A stretch of DNA of 64,000 nt from Paraburkholderia largidicola (GCF_013426895.1 NZ_AP023174.1:2976001-3040000); one strand, 5' to 3'. Positions 37,133 through 46,537 are shown, numbered from the stretch's first letter. The notes: generated from the sequence alone by a model not told the origin. Numbers and translations are program-made.

Positions 37133-38501
37133 GGCCTATCCGTCATTTTGTGGGCGAGGCATATCATGAGAGGTAAAAGTCATGGATATGCCAATGAAGA
37201 AGAAACGCACGGTGGCGTCTCAGGCAGCGGCCCGAGGGCCGCTGCCTGAACTGCCCAAGGCACTGCTGGACGAACTGGTCAAAGGGCCGATGACGCCAGG
37301 CGAGGTGCAGGATCTGATGCTGGCGTTTAACAAGGCGATTATCGAACGCGCGATGGGTGCGGAGATGAATCTGCATCTGGGGTATCCGCCGGGCGAATCC
37401 AAACCCGCTGGCCAGGCCAACGAGCGCAACGGCGCCAGCCGCAAGACGGTCATCACCGATCGTGGCGTCGTCCGGGTCGAGTTGCCGCGCGACCGCGACG
37501 GCAGCTTCGAGCCGATCCTGATCCCCAAACACGAACGCCGCTTCACCGGCTTTGACGAGCGCATCATCGCGATGTACGCGCGTGGCATGAGCGTGCGTGA
37601 GATCCAGGCCTTTCTGGCCGAGAGCTACGGCACCGAGGTGTCGCCCGATTTCATCAGTTCGGTCACCGACGAGGTGATGGCCGAAACGCTGGCCTGGCAG
37701 AACCGTCCGCTCGAGACGATGTACCCGGTGGTCTTCTTCGACGCGTTGCGGGTCAAGATCCGCGATGACGGTGTGGTCAGCAACAAGGCGGTGTATCTGG
37801 CTCTGGGCATTCAGGCGGACGGCCAGCGCGATGTGCTGGGCCTGTGGATCGAGCAGACCGAGGGCGCGAAGTTCTGGCTCAAGGTGTTCAACGAACTCAA
37901 GACCCGCGGCTGCCAGGACATCCTGATTGCGGTCGTTGACGGCCTGAAGGGGCTGACCGACGCGATCGGCGCGGCTTATCCGAAGACGGCGGTGCAAACC
38001 TGCATCGTGCATCTGATCCGCAACAGCCTGGAATACGCGGGCTGGAAGGACCGCAAGGCCGTCGCCCAGGCGCTGCGTCCGATCTACGCAGCGGCCAGCG
38101 AAGAGGCCGCGAAGCAGGCTCTGCAAGCCTTCGCTGATGGGCCATGGGGCGCGAAATACCCGAGCATCGTGCAGTCCTGGCAGCGCGCATGGGAGCACGT
38201 CACGCCGTTCTTCGTGTTTCCACCCGAGATCCGACGGGTCGTGTACACCACGAACGCCATTGAGAGTCTGAACATGCAGTTACGCAAGATCATCAAGACC
38301 CGCGGTCACTTCCCCAATGACGATGCTGCCATCAAGCTACTCTGGCTGGCATTGCGCAACGTCCTGGCCAAAAACGTGCGCTCAGCCTTCGACTGGAAGT
38401 CAGCCATGAACCAGTTTGCTATTCTGTTTGGCGATCGATTCACGCAGGCGCGCGGCTAACGATTCCTTTAACCGCCTCGCCCACAAAAATGCGGACAGGC
38501 T
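37133..38501 (+). mobile_element. IS256-family insertion sequence, apparently intact
   Basis: The element is ~1.37 kb with one transposase gene. Imperfect terminal inverted repeats of 28 bp match at 23 positions: left 37133-37160 (begins GGCCTATCCG, ends GTGGGCGAGGC), right 38474-38501 (reverse complement begins AGCCTGTCCG). Flanking CCGCCCAGG direct repeats mark the insertion. Target was the outer end of the 27-bp repeat of the small element at 38502. Intact transposase and matching duplication suggest a fairly recent insertion. Confidence 0.88.
37182..38459 (+). CDS. IS256-family transposase
   Basis: A 425-residue DDE transposase of the IS256/mutator group that excises and inserts its element. 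Recognised parts are MGAEMNLHLGYPPGESK near 55, RFTGFDERIIAMYARGMSVR near 118, PVVFFDALRVKIRDDG near 183 (first catalytic Asp), DILIAVVDGLKGLTDAIGA near 245 (second), and VVYTTNAIESLNMQLRKIIK near 350 with the catalytic Glu. Length is normal and no frameshift is visible. GAGAGG precedes ATG 37182. It sits inside matched inverted repeats. Confidence 0.95.
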   Translation: MDMPMKKKRTVASQAAARGPLPELPKALLDELVKGPMTPGEVQDLMLAFNKAIIERAMGAEMNLHLGYPPGESKPAGQANERNGASRKTVITDRGVVRVELPRDRDGSFEPILIPKHERRFTGFDERIIAMYARGMSVREIQAFLAESYGTEVSPDFISSVTDEVMAETLAWQNRPLETMYPVVFFDALRVKIRDDGVVSNKAVYLALGIQADGQRDVLGLWIEQTEGAKFWLKVFNELKTRGCQDILIAVVDGLKGLTDAIGAAYPKTAVQTCIVHLIRNSLEYAGWKDRKAVAQALRPIYAAASEEAAKQALQAFADGPWGAKYPSIVQSWQRAWEHVTPFFVFPPEIRRVVYTTNAIESLNMQLRKIIKTRGHFPNDDAAIKLLWLALRNVLAKNVRSAFDWKSAMNQFAILFGDRFTQARG

Positions 38502-38639
38502 CCGCCCAGGTGGCAAACTGTGTGTAGGCTTTTGCGCCATACACGCTTCACTCCGCACTGAAAAGCAAGGTCGGTGTCTCTGGTAAGAACGCTGACATTT
38601 TGGGCACTACAACCTACACACAGTTTGCCACCTGGGCGG
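38502..38639. mobile_element. 138-bp element with perfect 27-bp terminal inverted repeats (MITE-like)
   Basis: CCGCCCAGGTGGCAAACTGT and seven more bases (38502-38528) are the exact reverse complement of 38613-38639. The 84-bp interior has no open frame of note. The IS256-family element is inserted at its left tip, so the outer 9 bp are duplicated at 37123. It could be a non-autonomous transposable element or the apex of a large palindrome, because similar sequences continue outward on both sides. Confidence 0.7.
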
Positions 38640-38782
38640 CACAAATCATTCGCTGCCGCCGGTCCGTGTGCGGGCGTTTGAAGAGGGTGAGGCATCGATT
38701 CGAAGCGTTGGCAACGAGCACCAGCCGGAGCACTGCCGAGTGAAGCACGGGAACGTTGGGGGCCCATGGATAAGAACACGGG

Positions 38783-38901
38783 CTGGCGGTGTGAGCCGCT
38801 TTCTTTTGCCTACTTTTCTTTGCGGCGGCAAAGAAAAGTAGGTGCCGCCCCGCACAGGGGCAACGCTTGCGAACCAACAACATCACGCGGATGCCAGCGA
38901 A
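38783..38901. repeat. Dispersed intergenic repeat, right (inverted) copy
   Basis: Reverse-complement partner of 36858-36977. Here the hairpin is perfect: CCTACTTTTCTTTG (38809-38822) and CAAAGAAAAGTAGG (38829-38842) around CGGCGG. It lies just beyond the purM stop, so each of the convergent genes miaA and purM carries one copy in its 3' flank. From 38640 to 38783 the sequence shows further, weaker similarity to the left flank and no gene. Confidence 0.85.
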
Positions 38902-39000
38902 AGCCCCAAACCAGAAAGTACAAAAAAACGAAAAAGCAAAAAACAAAAAAGCCGCCCAACTCCCGCCGGACGGCTTCGCAAACTCTGCCTGAAAGGCAAA

Positions 39001-40068
39001 TCAAACCACCACAGTCTGCGCCTCACCTTCTGCGCTCTCACGCACGGCACCGATCTTCCACACCTGCTCGCCAGCGGCAGACAACAGCCCAATCGCCTTA
39101 TCCGCGTCAGCGGCAGACACAATCACCGCCATCCCGATTCCGCAATTGAACACCCGATGCATCTCCGCATCAGCCACGCCGCCATGCTTCTGCAGCCATG
39201 CAAACAGCGGCGGCAGCGGCCACGCGCGGTGATCCAGCTCGGCTGTCAGGCCTTCCCGCAGCACGCGCGGAATATTCTCAACGAGACCGCCGCCCGTGAT
39301 ATGCGCCATGCCCTTCACTTCGAGCTGCTGCATCAGCGCCAGCAAAGGCTTCACATAAATATGCGTCGGCGCCATCAGCGCATCCGCAAGCGAACGACCA
39401 TCGAAATCGGCATTCAAGTCCGGCTGAGCACGCTCGATCACCTTACGCACCAGCGAAAAACCATTCGAATGGATCCCGCTCGACGCCAGACCCAGCACCA
39501 CATCGCCCGGGACGATCTTGCTGCCGTCGATGATCTTGCTCTTTTCGACCGCGCCGACGGCAAAACCCGCCAGGTCGTACTCGCCATCCGGATACATGCC
39601 CGGCATTTCAGCCGTTTCGCCGCCGATCAGCGCGCAACCAGCCAGCTCGCAGCCCTGCGCAATGCCCTTCACGACCGTCGCGGCCGTGCCGACGTCCAGC
39701 TTGCCGCACGCGAAGTAGTCGAGGAAAAACAGCGGCTCGGCACCCTGCACCAGAATGTCGTTCACGCTCATCGCGACGAGATCCTGGCCGACTGTGTCAT
39801 GCTTGTTCAGCTGGAACGCCAGCTTCAGCTTCGTGCCGACGCCGTCCGTACCCGACACGAGCACCGGCTCCTTGTACTTCTTCGGCACCTCGAACAGCGC
39901 GCCGAACCCACCGATGCCGCCCAGCACGCCGTCGCGCAGCGTCTTTTTGGCAAAGGGCTTGATCGCGTCGACCAGGGCGTCGCCCGCGTCGATGTCCACG
40001 CCCGCGTCGCGATACGACAAACCTTGGGCCGAATCAGGGGAATTCGGGGCGGATTTCGGTTGATTCAT
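39001..40068 (-). CDS. purM: Phosphoribosylformylglycinamidine cyclo-ligase (AIR synthetase)
   Basis: Fifth step of purine synthesis: ATP-dependent ring closure of FGAM to aminoimidazole ribotide. I start the 355-residue protein at 40068 ([20 protein letters not shown]), matching the family length; the longer frame is not supported. It shows [20 protein letters not shown] near 18, [15 protein letters not shown] near 68, [20 protein letters not shown] near 95, [13 protein letters not shown] near 148 and [16 protein letters not shown] near 255. It is divergent from the AI-2E permease with a palindromic promoter-like sequence between. The 3' flank carries the inverted dispersed repeat. Confidence 0.96.
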   Translation of the reverse strand: MNQPKSAPNSPDSAQGLSYRDAGVDIDAGDALVDAIKPFAKKTLRDGVLGGIGGFGALFEVPKKYKEPVLVSGTDGVGTKLKLAFQLNKHDTVGQDLVAMSVNDILVQGAEPLFFLDYFACGKLDVGTAATVVKGIAQGCELAGCALIGGETAEMPGMYPDGEYDLAGFAVGAVEKSKIIDGSKIVPGDVVLGLASSGIHSNGFSLVRKVIERAQPDLNADFDGRSLADALMAPTHIYVKPLLALMQQLEVKGMAHITGGGLVENIPRVLREGLTAELDHRAWPLPPLFAWLQKHGGVADAEMHRVFNCGIGMAVIVSAADADKAIGLLSAAGEQVWKIGAVRESAEGEAQTVVV

Positions 40069-40088
40069 GGGGGGAGAGCTCGAAGGTC

Positions 40089-40107
40089 GGTAAAATGCGA
40101 TTTTACC
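40089..40107. promoter_or_regulatory. Symmetric promoter/operator between purM and the permease
   Basis: GGTAAAATGCGATTTTACC is a perfect 8-bp dyad with a 3-bp centre. TAAAAT therefore appears as a -10-like hexamer on both strands; distances to the starts (about 25-nt leader for purM, 63 nt for the permease) are plausible. No -35 was assigned. Confidence 0.4.
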
Positions 40108-40165
40108 CGATGCCGGCCGCACGGCTGGAATTTGAGACGCCGACACGACACCTGGGAAACCCGCT

Positions 40166-41242
40166 TTGCAGCAAAACAGTCCGATCCTCACGCCGTATCA
40201 GCGCCGCGCCTTTATCTGGCTTGCCATTGCGCTTGCCGTCGGCATCCTGCTCTGGCTGTTGAGCCCCGTGCTCACGCCCTTCCTGCTCGGTGCGATCCTC
40301 GCCTACATCTTGCAGCCGGGCGTCGCGTGGATGACCCGTCGGCGCGTCCCGCGCGGCATCGCCGCAATGCTGATGATCCTGTTCTTCGCCTTGATCGTCA
40401 CGCTGCTGGGGCTGCTCGTGCTGGGCGTCATCCAGAAGGAAGTGCCGCAACTCAAGCAGCAGGTGCCCTCGTTCTTCTCGCATCTGCATGGCTGGCTGCA
40501 GCCCAAGCTGGCGTTGCTGGGCATCATCGATCCGCTCGATTTCGCGAGCATTCGCGACGTGGTGATGGGCCAGCTCGAAGGCAGCGCGCAGACGGTCGTG
40601 CTGTACGCGTGGACCTCGATCCGCACCAGTTCCAACGTGATGATCACGGTGGTCGGCAACGTCGTAATGGTGCCGCTCGTGCTGTTCTATCTGCTGTACG
40701 ACTGGAATGCGATGCTCGCGCGCCTGCGCGGCTTCATCCCGCGCCGCTTTTTCGCGAAGACGATTCATCTCGCGCGCGACATGGATCACATGCTGTCGCA
40801 ATACCTGCGCGGCCAGCTGCTCGTGATGGGCGTGCTCGCCGTGTTCTATGCGGCCGCGCTGTATATCGCCGGGTTCGAGATCGCGCTGCCCGTTGGCATC
40901 TTCACGGGGCTCGCCGTCTTCATTCCGTATATCGGCTTTGCGACGGGCCTCGCGCTCGCGCTGCTCGCCGCGCTGCTGCAATTCGGCGACTGGTACGGGT
41001 TCGGCGCCGTCGCGGTGATCTACGGCATCGGACAGATACTCGAAAGTTTCTTCCTGACGCCGCGGCTGGTCGGCGAACGGATCGGCCTGCATCCGCTCGC
41101 GGTGATCTTCGCGCTGCTCGCGTTCGGCCAGTTGTTCGGCTTTTTCGGCGTGCTGCTCGCGCTGCCCGTCAGCGCGATACTGTCTGTCGCATTCCGCGAG
41201 TTGCGGCAGAGCTATCTGTCCAGTTCGCTTTACAAGAACTGA
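40166..41242 (+). CDS. AI-2E family (PerM/TqsA-type) membrane protein
   Basis: A 358-residue permease-like protein of the AI-2E transporter family; members are tied to autoinducer export, Na+/H+ exchange or unknown traffic. It begins at a TTG at 40166 ([20 protein letters not shown]). Helices are seen near 18-50 ([36 protein letters not shown]), 65-90, 150-190, and the conserved C-terminal group [20 protein letters not shown] near 250 and [17 protein letters not shown] near 290. This permease often precedes hda in beta-proteobacteria. Real substrate is not known. Confidence 0.88.
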   Translation: MQQNSPILTPYQRRAFIWLAIALAVGILLWLLSPVLTPFLLGAILAYILQPGVAWMTRRRVPRGIAAMLMILFFALIVTLLGLLVLGVIQKEVPQLKQQVPSFFSHLHGWLQPKLALLGIIDPLDFASIRDVVMGQLEGSAQTVVLYAWTSIRTSSNVMITVVGNVVMVPLVLFYLLYDWNAMLARLRGFIPRRFFAKTIHLARDMDHMLSQYLRGQLLVMGVLAVFYAAALYIAGFEIALPVGIFTGLAVFIPYIGFATGLALALLAALLQFGDWYGFGAVAVIYGIGQILESFFLTPRLVGERIGLHPLAVIFALLAFGQLFGFFGVLLALPVSAILSVAFRELRQSYLSSSLYKN

Positions 41243-41285
41243 TCGCTTATCGGTTCGCATATCGGTCATTAACGGCTTATCTATT

Positions 41286-42068
41286 GTGTCGCGCCAATTG
41301 ACGCTCGATCTCGGCACCCCGCCGCCATCGACATTCGACAACTTCTTCGCCGGCGCCAACGCCGAGCTGGTGACGCGCCTGCGCGAGCTGGACGCGGCGC
41401 TCGCGGCCGGCCCGGTCGCGGACCGCACGTTCTATGTCTGGGGCGAGACGGGCAGCGGCCGCACGCATCTGCTTGAGGCGCTCGTGCATGAAGCGCCGCC
41501 GGGCCACGCGCGCTACGCCGGTCCGCAAAGCAGCCTCGCGGCTTTTGCGTTCGACCCCGCCGTCGCGCTGTATGCAATCGACGATTGCGACCGCCTGTCC
41601 GGCGCGCAGCAGATCGCGATGTTCAACCTGTTCAACGAAGTGCGCGCCCATCCGACCAGCGCGCTCGTCGCCGCGGGCAACGCCGCGCCGATGGGCCTCG
41701 ACGTCCGTGAAGACCTGCGCACGCGGCTCGGCTGGGGCCTCGTGTTCCATGTCGCGCCGCTCGCCGACGATGGCAAGGCGGCCGTTCTGAAGCGCGCGGC
41801 ACGCGAGCGCGGCATCAATCTCGCCGACGACGTGCCCGCCTACCTGCTCACCCATTTCCGCCGCGACATGCCGAGCCTGATGGCATTGCTCGACGCGCTC
41901 GACCGCTTTTCGCTCGAACAAAAGCGTGCCGTCACGCTGCCGCTTTTGCGCACGATGCTCGCGTCGCCCGATGGCGCCAGCACCGCGAGCGGCACGGTCG
42001 ACGCCCCGCGTCGCGCGGCTGCCCAGGCCTTATCATCCGCTTCAAGTAAAATAGTCCCCCATGGCTAA
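41286..42068 (+). CDS. hda: DnaA regulatory inactivator Hda
   Basis: Stimulates ATP hydrolysis by DnaA when bound to the DNA-loaded sliding clamp, preventing re-initiation. The 260-residue AAA+ protein starts with GTG 41286. Its N-terminus MSRQLTLDLG contains QLTLDL, a good clamp-binding motif as in E. coli Hda. TFDNFFAGANAELV, FYVWGETGSGRTHLLEA (modified P-loop) and YAIDDCDRLSGAQQ (Walker B-like) follow, with the arginine-finger region REDLRTRLGWGLVF. The C-terminus carries a ~25-residue Ala/Ser extension and overlaps the HAD gene by 8 nt. Confidence 0.93.
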   Translation: MSRQLTLDLGTPPPSTFDNFFAGANAELVTRLRELDAALAAGPVADRTFYVWGETGSGRTHLLEALVHEAPPGHARYAGPQSSLAAFAFDPAVALYAIDDCDRLSGAQQIAMFNLFNEVRAHPTSALVAAGNAAPMGLDVREDLRTRLGWGLVFHVAPLADDGKAAVLKRAARERGINLADDVPAYLLTHFRRDMPSLMALLDALDRFSLEQKRAVTLPLLRTMLASPDGASTASGTVDAPRRAAAQALSSASSKIVPHG

Positions 42069-42747
42069 CCTCGCTCTCTTCGACCTCGATCACACGCTCA
42101 TCCCCACCGACAGCGACCACGAATGGGGCCGCTTCATGGTGAAACTCGGCATTGTCGAAGCCGAAAGTTTTGCGCGTGAAAACGATCGCTTCTTTGCCGA
42201 CTACAAGGCCGGCAAGCTCGACATTCATGCCTATCTGGTCGCCATGCTGACGCCGCTGGCGAAGTACCCGCGCTCGCAGCTGAAAACGTGGCACGACCAG
42301 TACATGCATGAAGTCATCAAGCCCGCCATCGTTCCCGCCGCAATGGAACTGGTGCGCAAGCATCGCGACGCGGGCGACCTGTGCTGCATGGTCACCGCGA
42401 CCAACGAATTCATCACCGCGCCGATCGCCGAAGTCTTCGGCGTCGAGAAGCTGATCGCGTGCGAAGTGGAGACGATCGACGGCCACCCGGCATCGGACTA
42501 CACCGGTTACCCGAAAGGCACGCCGAGCTACCGTGAAGGCAAGATCGTGCGCACGGAAGAATGGCTCGCGTCGATCGGTAAAACATGGTCGGACTTCGAA
42601 CGCAGCTATTTCTACAGCGATTCGCATAACGACATCCCGCTGCTCGAAAAGGTCACCGACCCGATCGCGACCAACCCGGACGACACGCTACGCGCACATG
42701 CCCAGAAGCATGGCTGGCGCATCCTCGAACTCTTTCAACCCTCGTGA
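42061..42747 (+). CDS. HAD-superfamily phosphatase (SerB-like, IB subfamily)
   Basis: A 228-residue haloacid-dehalogenase-fold hydrolase, expected to remove phosphate from a small metabolite. Motif I is LALFDLDHTLIPTDSDHEWG near residue 5 with nucleophile and acid Asp, motif II MVTATNEFIT near 112, motif III the Lys in GYPKGTPSYREGKI, and motif IV YFYSDSHNDIPLLEKV near 195. The helical cap after motif I fits subclass IB. It overlaps hda upstream by 8 nt and pcnB downstream by 4 nt, so translation is probably coupled. Proposed substrates such as phosphoserine or histidinol phosphate cannot be separated by sequence alone. Confidence 0.87.
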   Translation: MANLALFDLDHTLIPTDSDHEWGRFMVKLGIVEAESFARENDRFFADYKAGKLDIHAYLVAMLTPLAKYPRSQLKTWHDQYMHEVIKPAIVPAAMELVRKHRDAGDLCCMVTATNEFITAPIAEVFGVEKLIACEVETIDGHPASDYTGYPKGTPSYREGKIVRTEEWLASIGKTWSDFERSYFYSDSHNDIPLLEKVTDPIATNPDDTLRAHAQKHGWRILELFQPS

Positions 42748-44366
42748 TCAAGAAACTCATTCGCAAGCTGTTCGGACAGGACGCAGAGCCCGCTGACGAA
42801 GCCGCGCCGCCCGCAGAAGCCGACGACTACGCTGTGCCGGAAGAACGCGCGCACACCAGCCGCGCACCCCGTACGTCATCGAAAGGCGGCGCTGCGTCGT
42901 CGAAGGGCGGCACGCGCCGCAAGCCGGCCGCAGCAGCCGTGTCCGAGCCCGACGCGCCCGTCATCATCTCGTCGGACATTCACGGCATCGACCCTTCGCT
43001 GATTTCGCGCAACGCGATCCGCGTGACGGAAGGGCTGCAACAGGCCGGCTTTCGCGCGTTCATCGTCGGCGGCGCCGTGCGCGATCTGCTGCTCGGCATC
43101 GCGCCGAAGGACTTCGACGTCGCCACGGACGCCACGCCCGAACAGGTGCAGAAGCTGTTCCGCCGCGCGCGCATCATCGGGCGGCGCTTCCAGATCGTGC
43201 ACGTGCAGTTCGGCCAGGAAATCATCGAAACGTCGACGTTCCGCGCCTTGGTCGACGCGCCGCCCGCCGATGCCGACGCCCCGCCGCCGCGCCGCCTGAA
43301 GCGCGACGAACTGGACCGTCGCACGCATGCCGTCGATGCAAGCGGCCGCGTGCTGCGCGACAACGTCTGGGGCGAGCAGCACGAAGACGCCACGCGCCGC
43401 GACTTCACGATCAACGCGATGTACTACGATCCCGCGACGCAAACCGTGCTCGACTATCACAACGGCATGGCCGATGTGCGCGCGCGCCTGCTGCGCATGA
43501 TCGGCGATCCGGCCACGCGCTATCGCGAAGACCCGGTGCGCATGCTGCGCGTCGTGCGCTTTGCCGCGAAGCTCGATTTCGATATCGAAGAAGCGACGCG
43601 CGCGCCCATCACCGAACTCGCCGATCTGATCAACAACGTGCCCGCCGCGCGTCTGTTCGACGAGATGCTCAAGCTGCTGCTGTCGGGCCATGCGCTCGCG
43701 TGCCTGCAACGTCTGCGCAAGGAAGGCTTGCATCACGGTCTCTTGCCGCTGCTCGACGTCGTGCTCGAACAGCCGCATGGCGAGAAGTTCATCACGCTCG
43801 CACTGAACAACACTGACTCTCGCGTTCGCGCGGGCAAGCCGGTGTCGCCGGGCTTCCTGTTCGCCACGCTGCTGTGGCATGACATGCAGCAACGCTGGCA
43901 GCAGTACGAGGCGAACGGCGAGTTCCCCGTGCCCGCGCTGCATCGCGCGATGGACGACGTGCTCGACATGCAGACCGAGAAGCTGGCCATTCACAAACGC
44001 TTCTCGTCGGATATGCGCGAGATCTGGGGCCTGCAGCATCGCCTCGAAAAACGCTCGGGCCGCAGCGCGCTGAAGTTGCTGGAACACCAAAGATTTAGAG
44101 CGGGGTATGATTTCCTCCTGTTGCGCTGCGAATCGGGCGAACTGGATGAAGCGGTCGGTTCGTGGTGGACGGAGTTCATCGAAGGAGACATCGCCGCGCG
44201 CGAAGCATTGCTTTCGCAAGGCGGGAAGGACCGGGCGCCCAGAAAACGACGGCGGCGTAGCAACAGCCGAAACCGCAGCAAACAGGGCGACGGAATGGAG
44301 GGCGGCACGGCTTCAGGAAACCGCGCAGCAGACGATGCGAGCCACGACGGCCCGCATGAAGACTGA
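42744..44366 (+). CDS. pcnB: Poly(A) polymerase I
   Basis: Adds 3' poly(A) tails that mark RNA for degradation. The 540-residue protein starts with GTG 42744 overlapping the upstream stop as GTGA. After a ~75-residue basic/Ala-rich lead comes HGIDPSLISRNAIRVTEGLQ, then the class-II nucleotidyltransferase signature FIVGGAVRDLLLGIAPKDFD near 105 and DATPEQVQKLFRRARIIGRR. REDPVRMLRVVRFAAKLDFD near 255 and the C-terminal helical region follow; the tail RAPRKRRRRSNSRNRSKQGD is strongly basic for RNA binding. It is in the conserved hda-HAD-pcnB-folK line. Confidence 0.94.
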   Translation: MIKKLIRKLFGQDAEPADEAAPPAEADDYAVPEERAHTSRAPRTSSKGGAASSKGGTRRKPAAAAVSEPDAPVIISSDIHGIDPSLISRNAIRVTEGLQQAGFRAFIVGGAVRDLLLGIAPKDFDVATDATPEQVQKLFRRARIIGRRFQIVHVQFGQEIIETSTFRALVDAPPADADAPPPRRLKRDELDRRTHAVDASGRVLRDNVWGEQHEDATRRDFTINAMYYDPATQTVLDYHNGMADVRARLLRMIGDPATRYREDPVRMLRVVRFAAKLDFDIEEATRAPITELADLINNVPAARLFDEMLKLLLSGHALACLQRLRKEGLHHGLLPLLDVVLEQPHGEKFITLALNNTDSRVRAGKPVSPGFLFATLLWHDMQQRWQQYEANGEFPVPALHRAMDDVLDMQTEKLAIHKRFSSDMREIWGLQHRLEKRSGRSALKLLEHQRFRAGYDFLLLRCESGELDEAVGSWWTEFIEGDIAAREALLSQGGKDRAPRKRRRRSNSRNRSKQGDGMEGGTASGNRAADDASHDGPHED

Positions 44367-44414
44367 CGCATTTCTGGCGCGCGCCGTCGAACGCAAGTTG
44401 CAGGAAGTTATGCC

Positions 44415-44978
44415 ATGACGGTTGCCTATCTCGGCCTCGGCGCGAATCTCGGGGACGCGCGCCAGACCCTGAAAGACGCGGTGGTGTGTCTCGCACAACA
44501 GCACACCGTCACCGTGCTCGCGAAATCGAGCCTGTATAGAACGGCCCCGATCGATGCGGGCGGCGACGATTATCTGAATCTCGTCGTCAAGCTCGATACC
44601 ACGCTGCCGGTTCGCCATCTGCTCGCGCTGTGTCACAAGATCGAGCATCACTTCGGTCGCGAGCGCCCCTTTCGCAACGCGCCGCGCACGCTCGATCTCG
44701 ACATTCTGCTGTTCGGCGAACACGCCATCGACGAACCCGATCTGATCGTCCCGCATCCGCGCATGACGGAGCGCGCGTTCGTGCTCGTGCCGCTAGTCGA
44801 AATCGAGCCCGAGCTGATCATCCCGCAACGCGGCCGTGCCGATGCGTTTCTGGCAGCCGTTGCCGATCAGCGCATCGAAAAAATGAAATCGCCCTGCCAG
44901 TGCATCGCGCCCAACGCGGCCGACGCGATCCGCACGGAAGACGCCAGGCAAGATACGCCCAAGGGCGGTTGCCCATGA
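44415..44978 (+). CDS. folK: 6-hydroxymethyl-7,8-dihydropterin pyrophosphokinase
   Basis: Transfers pyrophosphate from ATP to 6-hydroxymethyl-dihydropterin in folate synthesis. The 187-residue protein opens MTVAYLGLGANLGDARQTLK with the family Gly-Asn-Leu-Gly-Asp loop, then SSLYRTAPIDAGGDDYLNLV and the signature RNAPRTLDLDILLFG near 92-107 and PHPRMTERAFVLVPL. The C-terminus is ~25 residues longer than E. coli FolK (159 aa). AGGAAG is seven bases before ATG. It overlaps the kinase gene by 4 nt (ATGA). PabBC, making a further folate precursor, is 2 kb away. Confidence 0.95.
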   Translation: MTVAYLGLGANLGDARQTLKDAVVCLAQQHTVTVLAKSSLYRTAPIDAGGDDYLNLVVKLDTTLPVRHLLALCHKIEHHFGRERPFRNAPRTLDLDILLFGEHAIDEPDLIVPHPRMTERAFVLVPLVEIEPELIIPQRGRADAFLAAVADQRIEKMKSPCQCIAPNAADAIRTEDARQDTPKGGCP

Positions 44979-45670
44979 ACTCTCTGCCTATGACCGCCCC
45001 GCCGCTCACCGTCACCGCGCCTGACCTGCGTCCGCCGCACGGTTATCTGACCATCGAAGGGCCGATCGGCGTGGGCAAGACGTCGCTTGCGCGCCGGCTC
45101 GCGCAACGCTGGTCGATGCACGAGTTGTTCGAACGTCCGCAAGACAATCCGTTTCTCGAGCGCTTCTATCGCGACACGTCGCGCTATGCACTGCCCGCGC
45201 AGCTGAGCTTCGCGCTGCAGCGCGCGCAGCAGGTGCAGGACATTAGTGCGCTGCGCACGGCAGGCACGCCGCTCATCACCGATTTCATGACGCAGAAGAA
45301 CGACATCTTCGCCCGTCTGACGCTGCAGGACGACGAGTACCCGCTGTATCGCGCGCTCGCGGCGAAGCTGGATGTGCCCGGTCCGTCGCCGGATCTGATC
45401 ATCTATTTGCAGGCGAGTCCCGAAGTGCTGTTCTCGCGCATTCAGAAGCGCGCGGTGCCGATGGAACTGCAGATTTCGGATGCGTACCTGCGTTCGCTAT
45501 GCGACGCATACAACGACTTCTTCTATCACTACGACGGCGCGCCCGTTCTCACGGTCAGCGCCGAACACCTGAATCCGCTCGAATCCGACGCGGACCTTGC
45601 TTTGCTCGTCGAACGTATCGAAGCGATGCGCGGGCGCAAGGAATTCTTTGTCAAAGGCGGCACGCTATAG
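44975..45670 (+). CDS. Deoxynucleoside kinase family protein
   Basis: A 231-residue P-loop kinase of the deoxyadenosine/deoxyguanosine kinase family, which would salvage deoxynucleosides. I start at ATG 44975, overlapping the folK stop; upstream codons are folK in another frame. The P-loop is TIEGPIGVGKTSLARRL near residue 27, followed by NPFLERFYRDTSRYALPAQL, TDFMTQKNDIFARLTL (substrate Asp-Arg site region) and LIIYLQASPEVLFSRIQKR (LID). The folK - dNK - panB order is typical of beta-proteobacteria. Substrate base is uncertain. Confidence 0.88.
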   Translation: MNSLPMTAPPLTVTAPDLRPPHGYLTIEGPIGVGKTSLARRLAQRWSMHELFERPQDNPFLERFYRDTSRYALPAQLSFALQRAQQVQDISALRTAGTPLITDFMTQKNDIFARLTLQDDEYPLYRALAAKLDVPGPSPDLIIYLQASPEVLFSRIQKRAVPMELQISDAYLRSLCDAYNDFFYHYDGAPVLTVSAEHLNPLESDADLALLVERIEAMRGRKEFFVKGGTL

Positions 45671-45712
45671 CGTCTGGCTGTAGCGTGTCGCCGCGTTCCC
45701 AATGGATCACCC

Positions 45713-46528
45713 ATGACCTATTTGCAGGAGACGAGCCGCAGCGCCGTCACCGTCCCCAAACTCCAGGCGATGCGCGAAGCCGGCGACAAGATCGTGATGC
45801 TCACATGCTACGACGCGAGCTTCGCGGCGCTGCTCGACCGCGCGGGCGTCGATTCGCTGCTGATCGGCGATTCGCTCGGCAACGTGCTGCAAGGCCAGAG
45901 CACGACGCTGCCCGTCACGATCGACGAAATCGCCTATCACACCGCCTGCGTCGCGCGCGCGAAGCCGTCGGCGCTGATCGTCGCCGACATGCCGTTCGGT
46001 ACTTACGGCACGCCCGCCGATGCGTTCACGAATGCCGTCAAGCTGATGCAGGCGGGCGCGCAGATGGTGAAGCTCGAAGGCGGCGAATGGCTCGCGGATA
46101 CGGTGCGCTTTCTGGTCGAGCGCTCGGTGCCCGTGTGCGGTCACGTCGGACTTACGCCGCAATCGGTGCACGCGTTCGGCGGCTTCAAGGTGCAGGGCAA
46201 GACGGAAGCAGGCGCGGCCCAGTTGCTACGCGATTCGCGCGCGATGCAGGACGCGGGCGCGCAACTGCTGGTGATGGAAGCGATGCCGACGCTGCTTGCC
46301 TCCGAAGTCACGAAGCAGGTGCGCATTCCGACAATCGGCATCGGCGCGGGTGTGGAGTGCTCGGGTCAGGTGCTGGTGCTGCACGACATGCTGGGTATTT
46401 TCCCCGGCAAGCGTCCGCGTTTCGTGAAAGATTTCATGCAGGGACAACCAAGCATTCTCGCCGCCGTCGAGGCATATGTGCGGGCCGTTAAGGACGGTAC
46501 GTTCCCAGGACCTGAACACACGTTCTGA
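45713..46528 (+). CDS. panB: 3-methyl-2-oxobutanoate hydroxymethyltransferase
   Basis: First committed step of pantothenate/CoA synthesis: ketopantoate from alpha-ketoisovalerate and methylene-THF. The 271-residue TIM-barrel protein has [20 protein letters not shown] near 27, [32 protein letters not shown] near 90, [13 protein letters not shown] and [20 protein letters not shown] near 143, and [20 protein letters not shown] near 205. These include the metal-binding Asp/Glu positions. A terminator follows the stop. Folate enzymes next door supply its cofactor. Confidence 0.96.
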   Translation: MTYLQETSRSAVTVPKLQAMREAGDKIVMLTCYDASFAALLDRAGVDSLLIGDSLGNVLQGQSTTLPVTIDEIAYHTACVARAKPSALIVADMPFGTYGTPADAFTNAVKLMQAGAQMVKLEGGEWLADTVRFLVERSVPVCGHVGLTPQSVHAFGGFKVQGKTEAGAAQLLRDSRAMQDAGAQLLVMEAMPTLLASEVTKQVRIPTIGIGAGVECSGQVLVLHDMLGIFPGKRPRFVKDFMQGQPSILAAVEAYVRAVKDGTFPGPEHTF

Positions 46529-46537
46529 TTCTTCTCT

